Shown one piece after another: positions 1 to 8,036 of a DNA stretch of 64,000 nucleotides (position 1 is the first letter of the stretch; each line of letters starts with the position of its first letter). The stretch spans positions 930,001 to 994,000 of the forward strand of contig CAVSDL010000001.1 in NCBI GenBank assembly GCA_963726775.1, written 5' to 3'. This stretch comes from CAIWHR01 sp963726775. Lineage in GTDB: Bacteria; Pseudomonadota; Gammaproteobacteria; Burkholderiales; Casimicrobiaceae. The notes under the pieces are model-generated. The model saw only the letters and a program-made list of their open reading frames with translations, was not told where the DNA came from and did no database searches. The position numbers and the translations under genes were made by a program.

Positions 1-2
1 CG

Positions 3-50
3 CGGGCGACGAACGATCTCAACGACATGAAAAACCTCGCTTTGGAGTGA
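3..50 (+). CDS. Possible C-terminal tail of a gene entering from the left edge
   Basis: The reading frame open from the left edge ends at a TGA at 48-50 and encodes about 15 residues ending NDLNDMKNLALE. It looks like a protein C-terminus, but it is too short to identify and could be chance. The next gene is on the opposite strand and ends at 190, so the two would be convergent. Confidence 0.2.
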   Translation, partial: RATNDLNDMKNLALE

Positions 51-189
51 CTGGAGAATTTGGGACGTGGGAGTTTCGCATGCCACCGGATGGGGGACAA
101 GCGCCCGCTCGCGCAACCCGCATCCACCTCGTCACTGGAGCCCGTCACGGCGGGCCGGCGAATGCGGCGGAAAGTGGTCTCGTGGATGC

Positions 190-2607
190 TCAGGACCTTC
201 GCATGCGCTCGCCCGTGGGATCGTGGAGCGGCTGGGGCGCCAGCACCGCGGGACGGCGCTCGCCGAGAATCTCGACCTCGAATCCCCCACCTGCGTGCGC
301 GAGTGCCGCGGGCACGTACCCCAGTGCGATCGACTTCCCGACCCAATGACCGTAGGCCCCCGACGTCACCCAGCCCACCACCTGGCCGTCGTGCCACACG
401 GGCTCGTCGCCGATCGCGTCGGCGTCGGCCGCCTCGACCACGAACGCGACGAGGCGCCGCGTCGGTCCCCGTTCCCGGTCGCGAAGCACTGCCGCACGAC
501 CGCTGAACTCCGCCTTGGTGAGATCGACAAAGCGATCGACGCCAGCTTCGGACGGCGTGTACACCGGGCGGAACTCGCGCGCCCAGTTGCCGAACCCCTT
601 CTCCAGCCGCAGTGAATTGAGCGCCCGCGACCCGTAATGCACGAGTCCGAGATCCGCGCCCGCGGCGACCAGCGCGTCGTAGAGCGCGAGCTGGCAATCG
701 GCCGGCACCCAGATTTCATAGCCCAACTCGCCGGTAAACGAAATGCGGCCCACGCGCGCGGGCAGCAACGCGACCTCGGTTTCGCGGAACGAGAGAAATG
801 GAAGTCCTTCGTTCGACACGTCGTCGGCGCACACGCGGAGGAGCAGGTCGCGCGACCTCGGTCCCGCGATCGCGAGGCCGAGCAGCTCGGTGCGCAGCGA
901 GCGGACGGCCACGCCCAAAGCCGGCAGCCGCGCCTCGAACCAGCGCAGGTGGTACTGCTCGGCGACGCCCGAGCCGAAGACGAAGTAGCGGTCGCGGCCG
1001 GCGTTCGCGACGGTGAAGTCGCCGATCAGCCTGCCGTTGTCGTTCAGCATCGGCGACAACGCCATCCGCCCTTCGCGCGGCAGCCGGCTCGCGAGCAGGC
1101 GGTCGAGCCACGCCGCGGCGCCGGGGCCGGTCACTTCGTATCGTGAAAATGTCGAAGTTTCGAGCACTCCGACGGCGCCGCGAACCGCGCGACACTCGGC
1201 GCCCACCGGGTCGTGCGCGTTCGAACGGCGGTAGGTTGCATCCTCGCGCGGCTCGCTGCCCCTCGGCGCGAACCACAAGGCGTGCTCCAGCCCGAACGAC
1301 GCGCCGAATACCGCGCCGCGCGCCTTCAGCCGGTCGTACACCGGCGTCGTCCGCAACGGCCGCGCGGCGGGCAGTTCCTCGTTAGGAAAGCGAATGCGAA
1401 AGCGCCGTGAATAGTTTTCGCGCACCTTCGCGTGCGTATAGGTCCGCGTCGCCCAATCGCCGAACCGCGCGACATCCATCGCCCAGATGTCGAAGCCTGG
1501 ATCCCCGTGCACCATCCAGTTCGCCAGTGTCAGGCCGACGCCGCCTCCCTGGCTGAACCCGGCCATCACGCCGCAGGCGACCCAGTAGTTGGAGAGGCCT
1601 CGAATCGGTCCGATTACCGGGTTGCCGTCCGGCGCGAACGTGAACGGACCGTTGACGACGCGCTTGATGCCCGCGCGTTCGAGCGCCGGAAAGTGCCGGA
1701 ATCCTACTTCGAGGCTCGGCGCGATGCGGTCGAGATCGGGCGGCAGGAGCTCGTTCGCGAAGCTCCACGGCGTCTCGCGCACGGCCCACGGCACGCCGGC
1801 TTTCTCGTAGGTGCCGATCAGCATGCCGCGGCCTTCCTGGCGCATGTAGATCTCGCCTTCGAAATCGATGACGTGCAGCATCTCGGTCGGCGAGGCAGCC
1901 ACTTCGGGGATCTCGCCGGTAATCAGATACTGATGCTCCATGGCGAGAACCGGCAATTCGAGGCCGACGAAGCGCCCGACTTCGCGCGCCCACAGCCCCC
2001 CGGCATTGACGACGTGCTCGGCGCGAAGGTTGCCCTTGTCGGTGATCACCTCCCAGGAACCGTCGGCCCGCGCTTGCAGATCCGTCACGCGGGTGTAGCG
2101 ATAGACCTCCGCGCCGAGGTTGCGCGCCGCCTTGGCATAGGCCTGCGTCACGCCCGCGGGATCGACGTGTCCTTCGAGCGGGTTGTAGAGCGCGCCGACG
2201 AAATATTTCTTGTCGAGCAACGGGAAGAGCCGCGCCGCCTCGTCGACCGAGATGATTTCCATGTCGAGGCCGAGATAACGGGCGCGGCCGCAGGCAACCT
2301 TCAGAAAATCCAGTCGCTCCGCCGTTCCGGCGAGGTCGACTCCGGCGGTGATGTGAATGCCGCAAGACTGGCCCGACGCTTCCTCGATCTCGCGGTAGAG
2401 CTTGATCGTGTATTCCTGCAGCTTGGCGACATTGGGATCCCCGTTCAGAGTATGCATGCCGCCGGCGGCGTGCCACGTCGATCCCGACGTCAACTCGTCG
2501 CGCTCGAGCAGCACGACATCGGTCCATCCGGCGCGGGCGAGATGGTAGAGAACACTGGCGCCGACCACACCGCCGCCGATCACCGCAACCCGGGTATGCG
2601 TCTTCAT
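190..2607 (-). CDS. Dimethylglycine dehydrogenase-like FAD/folate oxidoreductase
   Basis: An 805-residue protein. The N-terminus has a DAO-type FAD fold with the dinucleotide motif GGGVVGASVLYHLARAG near residues 8-24. The C-terminal half is a folate-binding GcvT/aminomethyltransferase-like domain ending in a GcvT C-terminal barrel. This order and length match the dimethylglycine/sarcosine dehydrogenase family, which demethylates the substrate and passes the one-carbon unit to tetrahydrofolate. The ATG at 2607 overlaps the stop of the upstream ABC ATPase gene (ATGA), so it is the last gene of a minus-strand operon starting near 6362. A longer open frame runs upstream without a stop, but it only shadows the ATPase gene. 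The substrate is inferred from soxBDAG, the betaine importer and the betaine-homocysteine methyltransferase nearby. Confidence 0.85.
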   Translation of the reverse strand: MKTHTRVAVIGGGVVGASVLYHLARAGWTDVVLLERDELTSGSTWHAAGGMHTLNGDPNVAKLQEYTIKLYREIEEASGQSCGIHITAGVDLAGTAERLDFLKVACGRARYLGLDMEIISVDEAARLFPLLDKKYFVGALYNPLEGHVDPAGVTQAYAKAARNLGAEVYRYTRVTDLQARADGSWEVITDKGNLRAEHVVNAGGLWAREVGRFVGLELPVLAMEHQYLITGEIPEVAASPTEMLHVIDFEGEIYMRQEGRGMLIGTYEKAGVPWAVRETPWSFANELLPPDLDRIAPSLEVGFRHFPALERAGIKRVVNGPFTFAPDGNPVIGPIRGLSNYWVACGVMAGFSQGGGVGLTLANWMVHGDPGFDIWAMDVARFGDWATRTYTHAKVRENYSRRFRIRFPNEELPAARPLRTTPVYDRLKARGAVFGASFGLEHALWFAPRGSEPREDATYRRSNAHDPVGAECRAVRGAVGVLETSTFSRYEVTGPGAAAWLDRLLASRLPREGRMALSPMLNDNGRLIGDFTVANAGRDRYFVFGSGVAEQYHLRWFEARLPALGVAVRSLRTELLGLAIAGPRSRDLLLRVCADDVSNEGLPFLSFRETEVALLPARVGRISFTGELGYEIWVPADCQLALYDALVAAGADLGLVHYGSRALNSLRLEKGFGNWAREFRPVYTPSEAGVDRFVDLTKAEFSGRAAVLRDRERGPTRRLVAFVVEAADADAIGDEPVWHDGQVVGWVTSGAYGHWVGKSIALGYVPAALAHAGGGFEVEILGERRPAVLAPQPLHDPTGERMRRS

Positions 2608-3380
2608 CCGAGAATCTGCTCGAGGAACGCGCGCGTGCGGTCCTTCTGCGGCGCCCCGAAGAGCTGCGCGGGCGGCCCGTCTTCGACGATGAGTCCGTGG
2701 TCGGTGAAGTAGACGTGGTGCGAGATCTCGCGCGCGAAGGCCATTTCGTGTGTGACCAGGATCGATGTCATGCCTTCGTCGATCAGCTGGCGGATCGTCA
2801 CCAGTACCTCCTTGCGCGTCTCCGGATCGAGCGCCGCCGTCACCTCGTCGAAGAGCATCACCGACGGCCGCATCGCGAGCGCCCGCGCGATGGCGACGCG
2901 CTGCTGCTGGCCGCCCGAAAGTTCCCCGGGATAGCTCTTTTCCTTGCCGGAGAGGCGAACCTTTTTCAGCAGCGCATAGGCCCGCTCTTCCACCTCGGCG
3001 GGCGGCTGTCCCAACACCTGCACCGGCGCCATCATCACGTTTTCGAGCGCCGTCCGGTGCGGAAAGAGGTTGTACTGCTGGAAGACGATCGACACGTATT
3101 TTCTCAGCGCCACCATCTCCTGGTCCTGGTGCAAACGATGCACGGCATGCGGGCCGACGTGGATTTCGCCACGGTCGACTGGAATCAGTCCGTTGATGCA
3201 GCGAAGCAGCGTCGACTTGCCGGACCCGGACGGCCCGATGATGCAGACGGCCTCGCCCTTGCCGACGGCGAGCGAGATGCCGCGCAGGACCTCGAACGCG
3301 CCGAACGACTTGTGCACGTCGACGAGGCGGACGATCGGCGTTGCGGCGGCGGCGGAAATGTCGGGCTCGGGCATGGACAT
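2604..3380 (-). CDS. Polar amino-acid-type ABC transporter ATP-binding protein
   Basis: A 258-residue ABC ATPase of the GlnQ/HisP type. Walker A is GPSGSGKST, the signature is LSGGQQQRVAIARALA and Walker B runs into DEVTAALD, followed by a switch histidine in LVTHEM. It should energise the two permeases encoded upstream at 3886-5492. The ATG at 3380 overlaps the preceding deacylase stop by one base, and the stop overlaps the dehydrogenase start. This is tight translational coupling. The substrate is unknown from sequence; the catabolic genes around it suggest a methylated glycine or an amino acid. Confidence 0.93.
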   Translation of the reverse strand: MSMPEPDISAAAATPIVRLVDVHKSFGAFEVLRGISLAVGKGEAVCIIGPSGSGKSTLLRCINGLIPVDRGEIHVGPHAVHRLHQDQEMVALRKYVSIVFQQYNLFPHRTALENVMMAPVQVLGQPPAEVEERAYALLKKVRLSGKEKSYPGELSGGQQQRVAIARALAMRPSVMLFDEVTAALDPETRKEVLVTIRQLIDEGMTSILVTHEMAFAREISHHVYFTDHGLIVEDGPPAQLFGAPQKDRTRAFLEQILG

Positions 3381-3886
3381 CAACCGGCCTCGCCGGCCGG
3401 CGCCGCACCTGGCACGTCGACGACGCGCGGCGCGTGGCCGGTGGCTGCGAGAAAGCGCTCGAGGTCGGCGTGCGCGAGGACCATCGTCGCGGTGTTCACC
3501 AGCGGGTGGGCTTGCACGGCAGCTGCCTGCCACAGCCTGCGCTCGATGACGAATTCCACGGCGCGCGCCTTGTCGTTGACGAGCGCGAGGAGGCTCACCG
3601 ACCCCGGTGTGACGCCGAGATGCCTCTGCAGGCGTTCGGCCGACGCGAAGCCCAGCCGGCCGGCGTCGAGCACCGATCCCAGCGCGTTGAGGTCGACGGG
3701 AAGGTCGTGCGGGACCGTCACCAGGAAGTGGCGCGCGCCTTTCCTGTCGCGCAGGAACAGGTTCTTCGTCTTGGCGCCTGGCAGCCGCGGCACCAGCCGT
3801 TCGGATTCCTCGACGGTCATGACGGGCGGGTGCTCGTGCCGGGCACCGGCAATGCCATGGTCGCGCAAGAAGACGTCGAGTTCCAT
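3380..3886 (-). CDS. YbaK/ProX-type prolyl-tRNA deacylase
   Basis: A 168-residue protein of the YbaK/aminoacyl-tRNA editing domain family (PrdX/ProX type), starting MELDVFLRDHGI. It has the family stretch KTKNLFLRDRKGARHFLVTVP and a C-terminal block around HPLVNTATMVL. Such proteins hydrolyse mischarged tRNA-Pro, typically Ala-tRNA-Pro. It sits inside an ABC transporter operon and overlaps both neighbours by one base. Its link to transport or betaine catabolism is not obvious; it may simply be co-transcribed, or guard against mischarging when small amino acids accumulate. Confidence 0.85.
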   Translation of the reverse strand: MELDVFLRDHGIAGARHEHPPVMTVEESERLVPRLPGAKTKNLFLRDRKGARHFLVTVPHDLPVDLNALGSVLDAGRLGFASAERLQRHLGVTPGSVSLLALVNDKARAVEFVIERRLWQAAAVQAHPLVNTATMVLAHADLERFLAATGHAPRVVDVPGAAPAGEAG

Positions 3887-4764
3887 CAGCGCTCCGCGTA
3901 ACGGGCTTCCAGCCGGCGAGTCCAGCGCGATATCGGGTAGCAGTAGGCGAAGAACCAGAGCAGCACGTAGCTGTAGATCGGGATCAGGAGATCGGTGCGC
4001 CCTTCGGCGTTGGTGATGCGGCCCGTCAGGGTCATCACCTCGCCGACCCCGACGATCGAGGCCAGCGTTGTCGCCATCGTCAGGATCGCGTACCAGTTCA
4101 TCCACGGCGGTAGCATCCGCTTGATGCACTGCGGCAGGATGATGCGCCAGAGCGTCTGCCGGCGCGAAAACGCGAGCGACCGGGCGGCCTCCCACTGCGC
4201 GGTCGGAATCGACTGCACCGCACCGCGAACGATTTCGGCGACATTGGCCATGATCGGCAGCGCGAGGCCCAGCGTCGCCTTGATCCAATCCGGAAACGGC
4301 ACGGTCACGCCGCCAAGATGCAGCTCGAACGGCATCAGGAACATCACGAAGAAAAGCAGAACAAGCCACGGCGCGTTGCGGAAGAACTGGACGACGATCC
4401 AGGAAGCGCTCCGGATCGGTCCTCGCGGCGAAATGCGCGCGATGCCAAGCAGCAGGCCGGCCGCGGTCCCGGCAAGCATTGCGAAAAAACTGATCAGGAG
4501 ATTGAAAAGGAATCCGCTCGCGAGCAGCGGCGTCCACTTGACGAGAAGTTCGAGAACGCTCGCTTTGGCGGGTGCCGCCTGGATTTGCGCGATCGCCATT
4601 GACGCTACGAAGACCGCGCAGAGCGCCGCGCCGCTACGCGCGTTAAACACAACCCCGCCGCTCGACCGGTCGCCGAGCGCAGCTCGCGACCGAGACAGCC
4701 GGACCGGCGGCAGAACGGCCATGTGCACCGCGTTACCCGCGCCAGGCCCGACGCGCGCGCTCAT
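3886..4764 (-). CDS. Polar amino-acid-type ABC transporter permease (second)
   Basis: A 292-residue inner-membrane permease of the HisM/GlnP family. The first 40 or so residues are an unusual Arg/Gly-rich extension, followed by several hydrophobic segments. The conserved EAA loop reads EAARSLAFSRRQTLWRIILPQ. The start at 4764 (MSARVG) overlaps the stop of the first permease as ATGA, which supports it despite the odd N-terminus; an internal start nearer the first membrane helix is possible. It pairs with the product of 4761-5492. Confidence 0.9.
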   Translation of the reverse strand: MSARVGPGAGNAVHMAVLPPVRLSRSRAALGDRSSGGVVFNARSGAALCAVFVASMAIAQIQAAPAKASVLELLVKWTPLLASGFLFNLLISFFAMLAGTAAGLLLGIARISPRGPIRSASWIVVQFFRNAPWLVLLFFVMFLMPFELHLGGVTVPFPDWIKATLGLALPIMANVAEIVRGAVQSIPTAQWEAARSLAFSRRQTLWRIILPQCIKRMLPPWMNWYAILTMATTLASIVGVGEVMTLTGRITNAEGRTDLLIPIYSYVLLWFFAYCYPISRWTRRLEARYAER

Positions 4765-5492
4765 TGCCCGAACCCCGGCACGCGCAGTCGATCCTCGAGC
4801 CACTGCATGAACTCGTTGATGATGCCGACGATCGCCACGTAGCAGATCAGCAGCACGATCATCATCTCCGGCACGTTCACCTGCTCCGACCAGATCTGCG
4901 CGGACATATAGACGAGCTCGGGCACCGCGATGGCGTACGCCAGCGTGGTCGTCTTCACCAGGTTGACAAGGTTGTTGGTCATCGCCGGCATCGTGACCCG
5001 CAGCGCCAGCGGCAGAACGACCTGCCGATAGATCTGCCAGCGCGAAAATCCGAGCGACGCGGCGGCCTCGACCATCGCCTTCGGCACCGCCTCGATGCCG
5101 GCCCGGATGATCTCGGCGGCGAACGCCGTCTCCAGCAGCGTCAGCGACACGACGGCCCACCCGAACGAGCCCAGCACCGGCACCCCGTCGACCTTCGGCA
5201 GGACGGGCCCCAGTGCGAAATAGAAGAAATACAACTGGACGAGCGGCGGCGTGTTGCGGAACAGCGCGACAAAGCCGGCCGCGGCGCGGCGCACCGCGGC
5301 GACGCGCGATCCATGGAGCCAGGCTGCGAGAGTGCCGAGCGCGAGGCTCAGAACCAGGCAGTACGCCGACAGTCTTACGGTGGTGGCAAAGCCGGCGAAA
5401 AAGCGCGCGCGGTCGTAGCTGTCGTAGAAGATCGTCAGCTTGATGCCGGTCGTCTTGTACAGCCACAGAAACCAGGCCGCGACGTCATCCAC
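4761..5492 (-). CDS. Polar amino-acid-type ABC transporter permease (first)
   Basis: A 243-residue HisQ/HisM-family permease beginning MDDVAAWFLWLYKTTGI, with about five membrane segments. The EAA loop is EAAASLGFSRWQIYRQVVLP, which contacts the ATPase. It lies 54 bases downstream of the substrate-binding protein gene and overlaps the second permease gene by four bases. Confidence 0.92.
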   Translation of the reverse strand: MDDVAAWFLWLYKTTGIKLTIFYDSYDRARFFAGFATTVRLSAYCLVLSLALGTLAAWLHGSRVAAVRRAAAGFVALFRNTPPLVQLYFFYFALGPVLPKVDGVPVLGSFGWAVVSLTLLETAFAAEIIRAGIEAVPKAMVEAAASLGFSRWQIYRQVVLPLALRVTMPAMTNNLVNLVKTTTLAYAIAVPELVYMSAQIWSEQVNVPEMMIVLLICYVAIVGIINEFMQWLEDRLRVPGFGQ

Positions 5493-5546
5493 CGGGTGAC
5501 CCCGGTTCCCGCCCGGCGTCGGCGTCCGCTCCGGCGCACGCCACGG

Positions 5547-6362
5547 CTACTTGAACTTGGCCTGCTGCTCGACGAGGAACGGCGACTGCGGAATCCCCCA
5601 CTTTCTTTCGAGCTCGAGGATGAATCCGGTCTTGTGCCACTCCTTCGACACGTCGCTGATGTACTGGGCGAATTTCGCGTCGTCCTTGCGCACGCCGAGA
5701 CCCCAGGGTTCGGGATCGATCGACGGCAGCACCATCGCGTAATCGGCCCACTTCGAATCCCCCATGATGCCGGCGAAAAACGTAGTGTCGAACACCGTGC
5801 CAACGCAGTTGCCTCCTTCAAGCGCCGCCATAGCCTCCGTCACACCCTTGAACACGACCAGGTTCGCGCCGAACTCCTCGCCCGTGCGACGGTTGTAGTA
5901 CGCGCCCTGAATTCCGCAGACGGGTTTGCCCTTGAGATCGGCCCAGTTCTTGAGCCCCGAGCTCTTCCTCGCGAACACGTTGGCCGCGCCCGCGTAGTAG
6001 AACGGCTCCGGTATGCCGATGACCTCCGCACGATCGGGGCGGTATGCCATCGTCGCGATCATCATGTCGATCCGGCCCTGCTTCAGGAATTCCATGCGGT
6101 TCGCGGCAATGACCGGCACCAGCTCGATCTGCACGCCGAGGCGTTTGGCGACATCGTTGGCGAGGTCGATTTCGAGGCCGACGATCTTGCCCGACGGGTC
6201 CGTGTAGCCGAACGGCTTGTAGTCGGCCTTGACGCCGACGACGATCTTTCCCTTCTGCTTGACGGCGGCGAGCGTGTCCGATTGTGCCCGCGCCGGGACC
6301 GACATCGCCAGCGCCAACACGGCGGCTGCACAGAAGCCCAGGTACCACTTTGTTATCCGCAT
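5547..6362 (-). CDS. ABC transporter periplasmic substrate-binding protein (SBP family 3)
   Basis: A 271-residue solute-binding protein with a Sec signal peptide (MRITKWYLGFCAAAVLALAM, cleavage after ARA near residue 25). The mature part begins with the family 3 pattern KGKIVVGVKADYKPFGYTDPSG. The start is supported by a strong GAGGGAGG ribosome binding site. It is the first gene of the minus-strand operon that runs through two permeases, the deacylase, the ATPase and the dimethylglycine dehydrogenase-like gene. The 126-bp gap to the divergent soxB start probably carries both promoters. The ligand cannot be read from the sequence. Confidence 0.92.
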   Translation of the reverse strand: MRITKWYLGFCAAAVLALAMSVPARAQSDTLAAVKQKGKIVVGVKADYKPFGYTDPSGKIVGLEIDLANDVAKRLGVQIELVPVIAANRMEFLKQGRIDMMIATMAYRPDRAEVIGIPEPFYYAGAANVFARKSSGLKNWADLKGKPVCGIQGAYYNRRTGEEFGANLVVFKGVTEAMAALEGGNCVGTVFDTTFFAGIMGDSKWADYAMVLPSIDPEPWGLGVRKDDAKFAQYISDVSKEWHKTGFILELERKWGIPQSPFLVEQQAKFK

Positions 6363-6488
6363 GCTTTCCTCCCTCGGGTGGACCACGATCGGCGACGGGC
6401 ATGGCCCGTACTCCGCAAGGCCGTTAGAATAAGCGATCACGCGCGCGAGCGACAGCAGGGCTGTTGCCGCGGGCCATCGCCGCCCATC

Positions 6489-7742
6489 TTGAAGTATTCG
6501 ATCTACTCGCTCGCCCGCAACGCGCTCACGCACCACGAGCATTGGCCGCTCGCGTGGCGCGGCCCGCGTCCGAAGCCGCGCTACGACGCCGTCATCGTCG
6601 GCGGCGGCGGGCACGGCCTGGCGACGGCCTACTATCTCGCGAAAGAGCACGGCATGACCAACGTCGCCGTGCTGGAAAAGGGCTGGCTGGGCGGCGGCAA
6701 CACGGGCCGCAACACGACGATCGTCCGGTCGAACTACCATCTCGATCCCAACGCGCACTTCTACGAGTTCTCGCTGAAGCTCTGGGAGGGGCTCGCGCAG
6801 GACCTCAACTTCAACGTGATGTACAGCGCGCGCGGCGTGCTGAATCTCGTCCATTCGCCGGCCGATATGGACGCGGCATTGCGGCGCGGCAACGCAATGC
6901 GCCTCAACGGCATTGACGCGCAGTTTCTTTCCTGCGACGAGATCGCGCGCCGGATCCCGAACCTCGACTGCTCGCCGGACGCGCGCTTCCCGATCCACGG
7001 CGGCCTCCTGCAGCCGCGCGGTGGGACCGTGCGCCACGACGCCGTAGCGTGGGGCTACGCACGCGCGGCCGACGCCCGCGGCGTCGACATCATCCAGCTA
7101 TGCGAAGTGACCGGCATCCGGATCGACAGCGGCGCGATCGCCGGCGTGGAGACGACGCAGGGATTCATCGCCACGCGCAATCTCGGCATCGCCGTCGCCG
7201 GGCACTCCAGCCACGTCGCCGCCATGGCGGGTCTCCGGTTGCCGATCGAATCGCACGTCCTGCAGGCGATGGTGTCGGACCCCGTGAAGCCGGTGCTCGA
7301 CACCGTCGTCACGTCGGGAGCGGTGCACTTCTATATCAGCCAGTCCGACAAGGGCGAGCTTGTGATGGGCGGCGACCTCGACTTCTACAATTCCTACGCG
7401 CAGCGTGGCAATCTGCCGGCCATCGAGCACGTGGTGAGCGCGTGCCTTGCGCTGTTTCCGAGCTTCGGGCGGCTGAAGCTGATGCGCACCTGGGGCGGCA
7501 TCATGGACATGACGATGGACGGCAGCCCGATCATCGGCAAGCTGCCCGTCAGGGGGCTCTACATGTCCGGCGGCTGGTGCTACGGCGGCTTCAAGGCCAC
7601 GCCGGCCTCGGGTTGGCTGCTTGCCTACACGATGGCCCACGACGACCCGCATCCGCTCAACGCCGCGTTTACACTCGAGCGCTTCGCGGAAGGGCGCACG
7701 ATCGACGAAAAGGGCGCCGGGCCCTGCGCGTGGGCGCACTGA
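6489..7742 (+). CDS. soxB: Heterotetrameric sarcosine oxidase beta subunit
   Basis: A 417-residue DAO-family flavoprotein. The N-terminus KYSIYSLARNAL is typical of SoxB, and the FAD motif GGGGHG is at residues 38-43. It carries the site of sarcosine oxidation and the covalent flavin in this enzyme family. I chose the TTG at 6489 because the conserved N-terminus begins there and no in-frame ATG lies nearby; no clear ribosome binding site is visible. It is the first gene of soxBDAG, divergent from the ABC transporter operon. Confidence 0.92.
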   Translation: MKYSIYSLARNALTHHEHWPLAWRGPRPKPRYDAVIVGGGGHGLATAYYLAKEHGMTNVAVLEKGWLGGGNTGRNTTIVRSNYHLDPNAHFYEFSLKLWEGLAQDLNFNVMYSARGVLNLVHSPADMDAALRRGNAMRLNGIDAQFLSCDEIARRIPNLDCSPDARFPIHGGLLQPRGGTVRHDAVAWGYARAADARGVDIIQLCEVTGIRIDSGAIAGVETTQGFIATRNLGIAVAGHSSHVAAMAGLRLPIESHVLQAMVSDPVKPVLDTVVTSGAVHFYISQSDKGELVMGGDLDFYNSYAQRGNLPAIEHVVSACLALFPSFGRLKLMRTWGGIMDMTMDGSPIIGKLPVRGLYMSGGWCYGGFKATPASGWLLAYTMAHDDPHPLNAAFTLERFAEGRTIDEKGAGPCAWAH

Positions 7743-7760
7743 CATGAAGACGCGTGCACC

Positions 7761-8036
7761 GTGCTGCTGATCCCGTGCCCGTGGTGCGGGCCGCGCAACC
7801 AGGTGGAGTTCACGTACGGCGGAGACGCGACCGTGCGGCGGCCCGCAACCGACGCCCCGGAAGCCGCGTGGTTCGCGTACGTCTATCTGCGCGACAACCC
7901 GTGCGGCCCGCATGATGAGCTGTGGCTGCACGGCGCTGGGTGCAGGCGCTGGTTCAAGGTGCGCCGCAACACGCGCACCCACGAGATCCTCGCCAGCGCG
8001 CGCCTCGACGAGGCACTGCCCGGAGCGGTTCGGTGA
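7761..8036 (+). CDS. soxD: Sarcosine oxidase delta subunit
   Basis: A 91-residue zinc-binding subunit with the CPWCG motif at residues 6-10 and a downstream His/Cys pair in ELWLHGAGCRRWF, the usual Cys-Cys-His-Cys site. It starts at a GTG 18 bases after soxB, and its stop overlaps the GTG of soxA (GTGA). Confidence 0.92.
   Translation: MLLIPCPWCGPRNQVEFTYGGDATVRRPATDAPEAAWFAYVYLRDNPCGPHDELWLHGAGCRRWFKVRRNTRTHEILASARLDEALPGAVR

Noticed and set aside
190..3408. Apparent 1,072-residue fusion of an ABC-related N-terminus with a dehydrogenase
   Set aside because: The first 267 codons are an out-of-frame shadow of the ABC ATPase gene. The true start is the ATG at 2607, which overlaps the ATPase stop.
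6363..6488. Glycine riboswitch upstream of the sarcosine oxidase genes
   Set aside because: The gap is only 126 bp and I could not recognise the conserved core or tandem aptamer layout.
4764..7742. Very long plus-strand open frame reading into soxB
   Set aside because: The first 570 or so codons are antisense to the permease and binding-protein genes and have no family features. SoxB begins at 6489.
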